NCBI RefSeq assembly: GCF_032854445.1
Contig: NC_088305.1
Location: 4,319,152-4,383,151 of the forward strand
DNA length: 64,000 nucleotides
Direction: 5' to 3'
DNA from: Liolophura sinensis
Taxonomy: Eukaryota > Mollusca > Polyplacophora > Chitonida > Chitonidae
The translations under genes and the position numbers were made by a program. Shown one piece after another: positions 47,346 to 58,039 of the stretch. The notes beneath the pieces were generated by a model. It had not been told where the DNA came from, searched no databases, and worked only from the letters and a program-made list of their open reading frames with translations. Position 1 is the stretch's first letter. Each line of letters begins with the position of its first letter.

Positions 47346-47742
47346 TGATAAACACAGATAAATACTTCATTAAAAATGAAGCTAACAGGACCTCCGTTCT
47401 CTCTAAAAAAAGGCAACAAAAACATGCTGTAGAGTGGTTTTATTGGTAAAGGCTATCAGTTGCATTTCTGAGGCCATCTGTGTGCTTCACATAGAGTACA
47501 TGTTATATATCTTATTTACACACAAATATAGTAAATACTAGCATTCTTCAAGTGACACATTTAGTTTAATTCGGACTGATTCATCTGATTTGAGTATGTA
47601 GCCACTTCAGGTTTTTTTATGAAGATTGATCCATTTCAGATCAGAAAATTGGCATCAAAAGTAGCAATTAAATGCTTTTATGTGCTTGAAAAAGTGCTTT
47701 CTCACCTACCAATATTTAGGTCAAAAACAGTAAGTTACAAAC

Positions 47743-47957
47743 CTTATGTCAATTTCCAAACTGTTGTTGAATATTTCATTGTCAAAATTCCACCGTGATC
47801 TCATTTTACTCTCTTCTTTAGCTTTTCTCTTTTCATCTTTTTTGGCTTGTTTCTGTCGCCTGCGAATAATCTCCTTCTCAGTGAAGGTCATGCGATAGCG
47901 GTGAGGATTGGCATTAACAGTCGTTGCATGGACACTAGTACTGGACTGCTTTCTGCA
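47743..47957 (-). CDS. CERKL: CERKL exon 8 in window, Lys/Arg-rich then conserved tail
   Basis: Open in the required phase when the TAG acceptor at 47958-47960 is used. Encodes MTFTEKEIIRRRQKQAKKDE then a Lys/Glu-rich helix, ending RSRWNFDNEIFNNSLEIDIR, which aligns with the WNxDG...EVxIRxHPRL tail of CERKL. The basic region could act as a nuclear-localisation signal. The donor GTTTGT implies at least one more exon. Confidence 0.8.
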
Positions 47958-50900
47958 CTACTCTAAAATAACAGAATGCAAACATGGAAACAAATAATAC
48001 CTCTTGCTGAAATACAGCATCCATGTAGTACAAATAGTACAGGGCACATTCTACTGACCAATGGCCATTTTCCCTTTCAACTTTCCAAACTAACTTGAGA
48101 GCACACACGGGTACTAGGTTGTTACTAAAGGTCACACCTACGGACTGTTTCACAGACATGATGGGCAGAGCAAATCTTTGTTTTTAATCATAGGGTATAA
48201 AAGGTTTTTTACTGCTGAAGACATACATGTATAATATGATCAGAAAGCCTTGAAAAACAGGAAAGTGATAAAACCCTGAAGACCAAAAATAATAAAGAGG
48301 TGAATTTATGTTTTGTTTTTCATTTTTGGATTTTTAGCATTGACATGCCTGCATAACACATAAAAAAAACCAGTGTTGCCTTTTTTGGGGTCTGCATGCT
48401 GCGTTTTGTTCCTCACCTTGCGCTGATTGCTATCATGGCCCTGACTAGATTCTGTGTCACTTATTTCTGCCTCCTGGTCACCACCTGCTGACATAATCTG
48501 GCTCTTCGTTTTTACGTGGCTCAAGCTGTCATCGTCAGAATCCTCATCTGAGTCATCATCTGAGTCCACACCCACGGGAATCATGTTCAAAGACTTGGTC
48601 CGCTGGTTCAAGCGCTTCTCAACTTTCCCCATTTCATAGTCAATTTCGCTGAAGTTGTAGTCTTTGTAGTTCCATGTGATAGGCAGACGTGGACGGAATC
48701 GAATCTCCTTCACTCGATGCGTCTCCACAAATGGTAAGTCAAACTGAAAGTTACAAACCGTTAAAACATCAAATACATTATCTGGACAGCAGCCCATATG
48801 TTGCAACAGCACAGTTTTACAACAGCACAGTTTTTACAACAGCACAGTTTTTGCAACCGCACAGTTTTTGTAACAGCACAGTTTTTGCAGCACACCTACA
48901 TGTAATAGTATGATCATTATTTATCATAAAGTAAAGTTTTTATTGGACGTTGATGAAATTCGGTGATTTCACCAAAGGCTTTTTTTGGCTTACTTTGGTC
49001 ACATGACATGGCGGGTATCTTGGATTTGATCAAAACCTTTAAAAATCTTCTTCTTAAGAGCCAATCGAAAGGATTCTTTCGAAATTTGATATAATTGTAG
49101 AGTGACCCCAGTCAGAACAAGTCTGAAAAAACCTGGACATGCATTGAAAACTTTGGAAGCTCACCATTGGTCGAACTTAAGATGTCATAAAAGGAGTTTA
49201 AGGTTGACAATACTTTCATGTATTCTGGTATACTTGGCAACACTGATTCCGAATCTGCTTTCGGGTTTCGCCTATCTTTGTAACTTTTTGAGATATGGTC
49301 AAAAAAACTTTTAAAATCAGGTAATTTCAATGGCCTGAGAACTACAAAAGCTACAAATCTGAGACTTGCACCAAATTGTAGTTCAACACATGCACGCCAA
49401 TGGATCTGAGCTATGATCTATAGTTTTCCCCCTAGAAATATTTAAATGACACCACCCTACTTCAGCAATAGAAATGTAAGCCTGTGCATTTAACATAGGC
49501 TTTGGAGGTAACTGTGTATTACTATACATGTGCTGCAGGTAACCTACCCCATAAGTCAGAGGCTATCACTCAAACCAGAAAATGAACAACTCTCTTTCCT
49601 CTCAACAGCTACCAATGGACAATTTTCAATGTTTGCACCTAAAGCCCTGTTCGCAATGTATCATGGGTAATTCTCAACAATCCTGACAGCATTCCCCCAT
49701 ACCCCTATGCTATCAGGCATATAAGTCCAAAGCAAAATATACGAAAAATGTCTATCCAGGCATGTACCTTGAGTCATGATGGGCCCAAATCTTGTTACTC
49801 TTACTAGGACAAATTCAACCACTAAAACATATTGCCATATCACCATGGCTTTGGACTGAGGACTTTTTTTTGAAGAAAACATGTTAGCATCTGTTGGTAA
49901 ACAGATGTTTTCCAAAGCCTAATTTTTCCGGTCATGGCAAATAAGTTTAGTGCATTACTTTCATAGTGTGTTCTTATTTGATATTCAATCAGGCCTTGAT
50001 GCCCGGCCATGTAAGGAGCTTAACAGCTTTAATTTATTTAAGATATTGGTGTTTTATGCCGAACTCAAGAATCTTTCACTTATACCACGGAGACCAGCAT
50101 TATGGTGGGAGGAAACATACGTGCAGCAGAGCCTGAGAGAAACCCACAACCATCCGCAGGTTGCTGACAGGCCTTGCCAAGTATGGCTTGAGAGGAAGCA
50201 AGCATAATCTGGACTTGAACTCACAGCAACCACATTGGCGTGAGGCTTCTTGGTCAATGCACCATGCTGACGTTCCAACTCTCTCAGAGACAGATGCCCC
50301 TACATGATCAAAATTCATACTGTGTATGTCATACTTCCACAAGAGCATCAGAGTGAATATGCGCCTCTCTCTCATCAGGATGTTATCTTAATGAACAACT
50401 CAAAGTGCTTGTGGCAAAACTCCATGTGTTTTCAGTGAGTCAACCAATTCTTAACAAGTAGCACACTTGGCAAATCCGACCTACAATTATAAACTATCCA
50501 GCATTTATACAAAAACGATATCTGATTCAAACAACTACTCTTCACAGAACTAGTGACCTAGTCAGCATTCCAGAAAAAGTTCATACAATCAATTCAATAT
50601 CTTACCATTTACAGAAAATTCTGAGATACAAAAATGGCTATTCCACAGTATGGCAGGAATCAGGATTCGACTAGCACTTCTGTTTTTCAGGAGGGACGAA
50701 TGTAATTCATGTATTTCAAAGTGTGAAGTCTTTGTTTTTCCTGCCAGCCTGCCATTTTTGGTGTACAGGTGCAAGCTTGGTATCACAATAATGGAAATTG
50801 TCTAAGCTTTGGGCAAGTGTGAGTTTTAATGATGAAAGTTTGAAATTCTGGGTGAGAGGACACAAGGAAACAGGTAGTGATGAGGCTGCGAATGACGTCC

Positions 50901-53900
50901 CCTTGGCGCTGCTAGGCACCCCTCCCGGCTTCAGCATAGAAAGGTCCAGAATTTGACGGTCAGCCTATGTCAAGATTTTTAATGGCTTCTTTCTCACAGG
51001 CTGGGTCAAGAGTACACCAAAGCTTATTGGAAAGGGAATATTTGGGACTGAGCTACAGTGCTAAACGTTAACTTTGTCGTTAATGGAAAGTTAATCAGGG
51101 TCTGAGGCCAACACTGATTTAACATTGAGACAGATCAAGGGAGATAATTTTACACATGGTTAGACAACTCTGTAAAGCTATCTACATGTTCACTTATACA
51201 ACTTGTAAAAATATTATTATAGATAGCAGGTATGAAACATGTAAAAAACACTGGTCAAAAATAAAAGCAGAAAGCAAAATAAAATCTGAATAGATTTTTT
51301 GGGTGTCAGCTATACTTTACAGCTACTTAATTCTGCATCCGTGATTTCTAAAAAGTACAAACTGAAGATCAACCACATCTGATATGTTGATTGGTGATCA
51401 ATTCGTCAATTAATCAAGCTAACTGCTGAAGGTAAGTATACATGTACTGATGAAGACTGGCTTGCATGTCCTTTAATCTGCCATTTAACATGAAAAGACA
51501 AACTGCCCAACATTCTGCAAGGAATTTATGATGTTTTGGAACAAATCTTAGAATCATATATCAGAACAAATCTTTGCACAACTGAGACATAACGACAAAA
51601 CAATTTGAAATTCCACTCCTCCCTTTTTCTCAGGGCCTTGGTGAAAACAAACAGTTCTCATACGGCTGTTTAATCTATAGTACGAGTTTTTTCATGAAGT
51701 TCATTACAAATCACACGACTTTCCTGGTAATGACACACATTTGTACATCCAAGGGATGACCGCTACTTGCCAAAGTCCAGTGGTTTTATGCTTCAGGCAC
51801 TATGGTTGTTTTAACCCACAGCACAGTTAAAACCTACCTGATTTTTGGAGGTGGCATGACGCTTCAGGAACCGGACAAATTCCTTCCTCTCCGTGTTTTT
51901 GATGAGAACGAGATCCATACATCCGTCCGAAAGGTGTGTGAACTTACTGAGGCCCTGGGGGGCGAAGTTAACCCTGCCCGGCAGAGCAAACACACCCACA
52001 TTAAAGTAGTCCCCTTTACACTGCCTCCATGGACTCTCCTCTGTCAAGTCTGAAAACAATTGTCTAGTGTTTGTCATTCAAACTTGAGTGAATTTCTTAA
52101 CACCATTTATTACTGGGCATATCAATATTCTTTTATGCATTCCTTTATATGTAATTTGGGGGAAAAAAAACACCATTACAGAAACAGTAGCTTCCCATGA
52201 CAGCAGCACTAAAACTTACACAGACTATTTTACCACAGGGTTACATCCAGAAATCTTTACACAGTGCTATTATGTAAGGTATGTCATTAAAAAAAAATCA
52301 TCCCACGCAATAATGGAAAAAGAAAACTTTTCGTTGACTGCTGAGGAATACAATGTCGTAAGAAAGCATCATGTGATATCGTCAGTGAGTGATTGGTTGG
52401 TTTACCCATGAAGGTGCTGCTAGTGCTGGAAACAGCCAGTGGGTCATAGTCCTCCACCACATCACTGCTGACACTGTCCCTGTCCCTGTCAGACTTACAC
52501 ACAGAGCACCTGGCAACACACAACAACAATCAGGCTTTAAATAGGAGAAACCTGCCTGCCCCAAGGTGGCTCAACAACTGAAGAGGACACAAAATGAAAG
52601 CATCTGCTAAACAGAACAGTCTACTTTAAAATAAAAGATAAATAATATAGCATTAGTTAGTATTTCAAAAAAGGGATGAAAAGAAACCTAGACATTTCCT
52701 TCCATCATGTTTGGTATTAAACTCTGTAAATCAACTTTTAATTTAGATATCATACTAGCAGGCCATGGGATACCTCATGTATGAGAAACAAGGAACATGG
52801 TCTGTCTCTCGTATCCAGCGCACATTTCGAGAAAGGCAGAACAGTGTCCACATGATGTCAGCGAGAACAGGTGCTATCTCTCATTGCATCAATAAATCAT
52901 GCCTGCATGTCTGGATAAAGCTGAAGTTCACAGTGGCCCGATACATACATTGTACACATCAAACTAATAGCTTACATAATAGACTAGTATCCTAACAAAA
53001 CAATAGCATTTGTAATGGCACCATCACTTTCCAACTTCATTACAATACATGTACCTTGCCCTTAGATGTGCTTCACACCACTGAGTTGTAACACATGCTG
53101 GCTTAAATGACAAACTGAGTGATTTATCTCATTGGTGATCTCTTGTAATTCAGTATCAACACTATTATAACCTCACCCCCAAACCCCAACCCCCCAAACT
53201 TTCTCACCGCATCAGGGAAGATCAGCGTAGTCTGAGCAAGTTTTCAGCTGTATCCGTAATTGTAACAACCTCACTGAATGTTTGCAATACTATATTTGTA
53301 TAATCACTTCGTAATATACACATTCTCCATTTATAGAATGACAGCTGGTTTTACCGCAGGAAGAATCCAGCGGCGCACGCCACTAAGAAGAAAAAGTACC
53401 AGTCCTTAAATGAAATCTGCTCATACATGTATTGCTCTGTAGATTTGTTTAAAGCGATAAACCAGTTACTGAAACACATCTACATGTTCTGGGAGCCAAG
53501 CAAATACCAACAATGTCACTTACCCTCTCATACAGACAACCTTGTCATTGGTGTGACTATTGTCAAGGTTAGCACTAGGGATGTACTCAATGTCACACTC
53601 ATACGGTCTGTAGGGGAGAGAAACATTCATCAACACTCATAAGTACATGCACCATGTCAAATTTATTTATTTATTTATTTGATCTGATTTGTGTTTTACA
53701 CTGTACTGAAGAATATTTCACTTATACATATTATACGATTGCAGCCAGCGTTATGGTGGGAGGAAACTGGGCAGTGCCCGGAGGGAAACCCATGATCATC
53801 CTCAGGTTGTTGCCAGAACTTAACACATACGACCTGAAAGGACACCATGTCAAAGAGTGGAAGGACAAATAACACATGTACCTGTATATCTACAGAAATA

Positions 53901-56900
53901 CATGTATGTTTAAATTCCTAGGGTAAGGCTTGTTCAAAGGAGAAGAAAGCTTAAAATTATAACACTACAGGCTGAAAAGAGCACATTTTTTTCTATCTGG
54001 TGGTGCCTGCTGCATAATTTTGCGATTTTCCCTCGCCATACTAGTAAAGCCTGAAAACGGCCAAGCTGGCATAAATCACTGAGTCCATCGTGTCTTCCAC
54101 CTTTAAGACCCTGTAATTTACGCTGGGGGTGTTTTGCCTCTCAACCAATGAGAGTCGTTAAAACTGCCGGCTTGTTCATGTAAACTCGGAACTTACGTCC
54201 AACATTCCAGTGTCCCGACCGTCAAGCGGAAAACGAACTGTAGTGTTTGCTACCTTCTGGGAAGAAGAGTTCTACCGGAAATGTACGAACTACACTTCGG
54301 CGGTTTCCGACAGCAATTCTTCTCCTAACACAGAAGACTTCAGGACTAGTTCTTAGGCAAAATGGAGTCCTCCACAGTGGATTTTGGCGCTGACTTTATT
54401 TATAATTTATCAACTTGAGGTACATATTAAAATTTTTTTTCATGGCATGCACCTGTGAGAAAATGCATACTCTTTTCAATGGTATTTGTTTGATATTTAA
54501 GTTTTCTTCTCCTTTAACACAAAAAACTACATAAAAATGAAGTGACCACCAGGAAATCGGTTAAATTGGTTACTCTTTTGATTCAAGAATCTGTCAGTTT
54601 CACCACTTTTATACGTGTATTATGTATGCTTCGGGTTTTTGTATTGTACTTAACAGCTTTCCAGTTTTATGATGCCAATATACATGTAGATATGTGAATA
54701 AGCCCTGAAAATACATCTATTTTATAATCTTCATATTCATGTTAATATCTGAACAATACGCTTGTAAATATTCATCATGTAACGTGTGCCTGAGCATGGA
54801 AAAAATGCAATCCATTTGTGTTACTGATTGGTGCCTAATGTTCAACGTCATCGTCAATTCGAAGTTTTGACTGGATGACGGCACTCACATTTTATAAGTG
54901 GGCTATTATAAAACCAACAACCTTTGTCATGTACATGTATGTGACAAACCAAAGACGCGGCTGAAACAGCGAGCAGTGGATTCCCACAGACAACCTCACT
55001 GATCTAGGGTGACATTATAAAGCTACAGGCTGGGTTTTAACCCCAACCAAGTGTCCTAGCAATTGCAAGGCAAGCCCCTTTATACCGCCTTAGCCACGGG
55101 ATTCTCCCTGTTGAGGCTTTCATGGGTTATGCCTTACCTGAGCTTAGCTTTAGTCATGGCTTTCAGGAAGGCTGCATCTATCCTCTTAGGTCCCAAGGCC
55201 TTGTAGCGGTCAGCAAATTCCAGGACGTTACCGGCAAAGCCGTACTGACTGTTGAACACCCAGGTAAGCAGTTTGTCCTCAGAGTAGACAGAGCACACGT
55301 CCACTGGCTGGCTGTGACCTGAAGGGGGTGGGGTGGATTGGGGAGTAGAAGAGAAGTTCAGTTATTTATGTCATGTACATGTGTGTTCTGTGTTTAACAC
55401 CGTCCTGTAATTCTTCAAACATCTGGCATGATTCTAGGGCAATAACTCAAGCATATTCTTAGTGCATCATTCTTTGTAGACAATAACAATATTAGTGAAG
55501 CCCTTACAACTGGCCAAAATAACCAATGTAGTTGTGGTGGCAGACCTTCCCACCTAAGAACGGAGAGGAAGCCAACATAAGCTAACATGTGCGATCATGT
55601 CAGAACACACAGCAGATACCGTATAAAGTTAAATCTTAACATGCCAAATAAAAATGCCATTTCATTAAAGGCTCCTGATGCTGTTGAAAAAAAAAAATTC
55701 AGAATTAAAGAAAACTAAAGGTGAAATGAAAAATGCATATAATTCAAAACCTGTGAGATTTCTGGTTTAAGAACCTGTATACATGCATGTCAAGGGAGAC
55801 AGTTCTGACTCACCCAACACGACATGTAATGCTCCTGTAATGGGATCTTCTGTTCCCAGCACTGAGTATGCTATATGGTTTGTGGTGCCTGAGTCAATGA
55901 GAAAAACATATCAAATATATTATGATGGGCATAACTAAAGTCTTATGTTATATATGATGTGGTGCCGGAGTCAATGAGAAAAACATATCACATATATTAT
56001 GATGGCCATAACTAGAGTCTTATGTTATATATGGTTTGTGGTACCGGAGTCAATGAGAAAAACATATCAGATATATTATGATGGCCATAACTAAAATCTT
56101 ATGTTACATATGGTTTGTGGTGCCGGAGTCAATGAGAAAAACATATCACATATATTATGATGGCCATAACTAAAGTCTTATGTTACATATGGTTTGTGGA
56201 GCCAGAGTCAATGAGAAAAACATATCCCATATATTATGATGGCCATAACTAAAGTCTTATGTTATATATGATATGGTGCCGGAGTCAATGAGAAAAACAT
56301 ATCAGATATATTATGATGGCCATAACTAAAGTCTTATGTTATATATGGTTTGTGGTACCGGAGTCAATGAGAAAAACATATCAGATATATCATGATGGCC
56401 ATAACTAAAATCTTATGTTATATATGGTTTGTGGAGCCAGAGTCAATGAGAAAAACATATCCCATATATTATGATGGCCATAACTAAAGTCTTATGTTAT
56501 ATATGATGTGGTGCCGGAGTCAATGAGAAAAACATATCAGATATATTATGATGGCCATAACTAAAGTCTTAAGTTATATATGGTTTGTGGTGCTGTAGTC
56601 AATGAAAAAACACATCACATATATTATGATGGCCATAACTAAAGTCTTATGTTACATATGGTTTGTGGTGCTGTAGTCAATGAAAAAACATATCAGATAT
56701 ATTATGATGGCCATAACTAAAGTCTTATGTTATATATGGTTTGTGGTGCCTGAGTCAATGAGAAAAACATATCCCATATATTATGATGGCCATAACTAAA
56801 ATCTTATGTTATATATGGTTTGTGGAGCCAGAGTCAATGAGAAAAACATATCCCATATATTATGATGGCCATAACTAAAGTCTTATGTTATATATGGTTT

Positions 56901-58036
56901 GTGGTGCCGGAGTCAATGAGAAAAACATATCACATATATTATGATGGCCATAACTAAAGTCTTATGTTATATATGGTTTGTGGAGCCGGAGTCAATGAGA
57001 AAAACATATCCCATATATTATGATGGCCATAACTAAAGTCTTATGTTATATATGGTTTGTGGTGCCGGAGTCAATGAGAAAAACATATCACATATATTAT
57101 GATGGCCATAACTAAAATCTTATGTTATATATGGTTTGTGGAGCCAGAGTCAATGAGAAAAACATATCCCATATATTATGATGGCCATAACTATGTCTTA
57201 TGTTACATATGGTTTGTGGTGCTGTAGTCAATGAAAAAACATATCAGATATATTATGATGGCCATAACTAAAGTCTTATGTTATATATGATGTGGTGCCG
57301 GAGTCAATGAAAAAAACATATCACATATATTACGATGGCCATAACTAAAGTCTTATATTATATATGGTTTGTGGTGCCGGAGTCAATGAAAAAAACATAT
57401 CACATATATTATGATGGCCATAACTAAAGTCTTATGTTATATATGGTTTGTGGTGCCTGAGTCAATGAGAAAAACACATCACATATATTATGATGGCCAT
57501 AACTAAAGTCTTATGTTATATATGGTTTGTGGTGCCTGAGTCAATGAGAAAAACACATCACATATGTTATGATGGCCATAACTAAAGTCTTATGTTATAT
57601 ATGGTTTGTGGTGCTGGAGTCAATGAAAAAAACATATCACATATATTACGATGGCCATAACTAAAGTCTTATGTTATATATGGTGAAGTGCCCGAGTCAA
57701 TGAGAAAAACACATCACATACATGTGTATTATGGACACAACTATTAAGGCTGTATGCTATATGTATATGACATATGTGCATCTAATGTGGAGAAATTTAC
57801 ATGTACATGTAATAGCTGAAAACAATAGTGCTATATGGCCGTATATTTCTGAGGAAATCTGAGGCAAGCATAAAGCACAGTCATACACAGTACCTGTGGC
57901 TACTATGGCTAAGGGTATCTTGGCTGGGGCGGGGGAGAAGCCCTTCTTCATGGGTATGTTGTGTTGTTCCTGAGTGTTGGTCAGCAGTCCACTGACCACC
58001 TGCCTGACCGTGCCATCCCCTCCAATACACACAATA
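47743..58036 (-). CDS. CERKL: Ceramide kinase-like protein (CERKL family), C-terminal part
   Basis: Eight exons chain in phase: 57894-58036, 55814-55888, 55138-55318, 53524-53607, 52406-52509, 51838-52049, 48417-48743 and 47743-47957; 447 codons. The product begins inside the lipid-kinase catalytic domain at the nucleotide-binding loop CIGGDGTVRQVV, continues TGTTNHIAYSVLG (the GSTN-type loop), VDVCSVYSEDKLLTWVFNSQ and YFNVGVFALPGRVNFAPQGL, and reaches NQFDLPFVETHRVKEIRF and the tail RWNFDNEIFNNSLEIDIR. The order and spacing match vertebrate CERKL better than ceramide kinase. CERKL is linked to oxidative-stress protection and retinal survival, and its kinase substrate is unsettled. Odd: an acidic Asp/Ser stretch and a Lys/Arg-rich helix inserted before the tail, and two giant minisatellites at its intron-exon junctions. 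N-terminal exons lie beyond 64000, and the last short exon (after DIR) was not found. Confidence 0.88.
48417..48743 (-). CDS. CERKL: CERKL exon 7 in window, with acidic stretch
   Basis: 327 bases, phase 0 at both ends; acceptor GTAACTTTCAG, donor GTGAGG. Starts FDLPFVETHRVKEIRFRPR (conserved), then a family-unlike region containing DSDDDSDEDSDDDS and many Ser/Gln, ending SNQRK. The acidic stretch is an insertion compared with vertebrate CERKL and is probably disordered. Confidence 0.87.
48808..48900. repeat. 17-18-bp tandem repeat, 5 units
   Basis: ACAACAGCACAGTTTTT repeated, in the CERKL intron about 65 bases upstream of the exon at 48743. Confidence 0.85.
48925..51830 (-). other. CERKL: CERKL intron between exons 6 and 7 of the window
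   Basis: Contains a SINE-A at 50031-50285; otherwise no repeat or coding signal recognised. Short frames at 49112 and 49661 show no family similarity. Confidence 0.6.
50031..50285 (-). mobile_element. SINE-A, nearly full-length
   Basis: ATATTGGTGTTTTATGCCG to GACTTGAACTCACAGCAACC and a degenerate head; in a CERKL intron. Confidence 0.9.
51838..52049 (-). CDS. CERKL: CERKL exon 6 in window
   Basis: 212 bases, acceptor AATTGTTTTCAG, donor GTAGGT. Encodes DYFNVGVFALPGRVNFAP, QGLSKFTHLSDGCMDLVLIK and EFVRFLKRHATSKNQ. The AP(Q/R)GL...LxxGxMxLxxxxxTxRxEFxxxLKR block is highly characteristic of CERKL. Confidence 0.93.
52406..52509 (-). CDS. CERKL: CERKL exon 5 in window (variable loop)
   Basis: 104 bases, acceptor TGTTGCCAG, donor GTAAAC; encodes GCSVCKSDRDRDSVSS then VEDYDPLAVSSTSSTF. 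It is a low-conservation acidic/Ser loop assigned by phase, splice sites and position. Confidence 0.75.
53524..53607 (-). CDS. CERKL: CERKL exon 4 in window
   Basis: 84 bases, acceptor TCTCTCCCCTACAG, donor GTAAGT; encodes PYECDIEYIPSANLD then KVVCMR. Equivalent to the CERKL segment with a short acidic/hydrophobic strand (xCExSFLP) followed by a variable loop. Confidence 0.82.
53660..53825 (-). mobile_element. SINE-A, truncated
   Basis: (TTTA)n, GTGTTTTACACTGTACTGAA, AGCGTTATGGTGGGAGG to CCTCAGGTTGTTGCC; in a CERKL intron. Confidence 0.88.
53936..54515. mobile_element. 580-bp element with 20-bp terminal inverted repeats
   Basis: AAAGGAGAAGAAAGCTTAAA at the left and its reverse complement (19 of 20) at 54496-54515. 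No transposase frame, so it looks like a non-autonomous DNA transposon (MITE). No clear target duplication. The interior is less AT-rich than its surroundings and has a CCAAT box. It lies in a CERKL intron. Confidence 0.6.
55138..55318 (-). CDS. CERKL: CERKL exon 3 in window
   Basis: Encodes GHSQPVDVCSVYSEDKLL, then YGFAGNVLEFADRYKALGP and AAFLKAMTKAKL. The VDVC, GFxG and (A/F)x(K/R)Y elements match CERKL. Acceptor CCCCCTTCAG, donor GTAAGG. Confidence 0.9.
55533..55590 (-). mobile_element. SINE-A, short fragment
   Basis: GTGGCAGACCTTCCCACC, AACGGAGAGGAAGCCAACA; in a CERKL intron. Confidence 0.7.
55814..55888 (-). CDS. CERKL: CERKL exon 2 in window
   Basis: 75 bases, acceptor CTCATTGACTCAG, donor GTGAGT; encodes TTNHIAYSVLGTEDPITG and ALHVVL, equivalent to the STNxxAxSxxG...TAxLHIxxG segment of CERKL. 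Its first 17 bases are repeated in every unit of the 79-bp array that precedes it. Confidence 0.88.
55877..57720. repeat. CERKL: 79-bp minisatellite, 24 units, seeded on a CERKL splice acceptor
   Basis: Each unit contains, on the minus strand, TTTTTCTCATTGACT, an acceptor-like position and then GCACCACAAACCATATA, which are the first 17 bases of the exon at 55888. Unit 1 is the real junction. The CAG is intact at the same place in only a few units (near 55889, 56747, 57454, 57533); most units have CCGG, CTGG or a shifted AG. Confidence 0.92.
57894..58036 (-). CDS. CERKL: CERKL exon with GGDGT nucleotide-binding loop
   Basis: Acceptor TATATGTTACAG, donor GTACTG. Encodes IVCIGGDGTVRQVVSGLL, then PAPAKIPLAIVATG. 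GGDGT is the diacylglycerol/sphingosine/ceramide kinase signature; the family's usual Glu at the fourth residue after GGDG is Gln here. The acceptor is the first unit of the 34-bp tandem array upstream. Confidence 0.9.
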
Positions 58037-58039
58037 CTG

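Noticed and set aside
48306-48416. Read-through extension of the CERKL exon (VRNKTQHADPKKG...)
   Set aside because: A good GTGAGG donor at 48416 and an in-phase conserved downstream exon make this intron sequence.
55122-55322. Plus-strand 66-codon frame
   Set aside because: Antisense shadow of the CERKL exon at 55138-55318.
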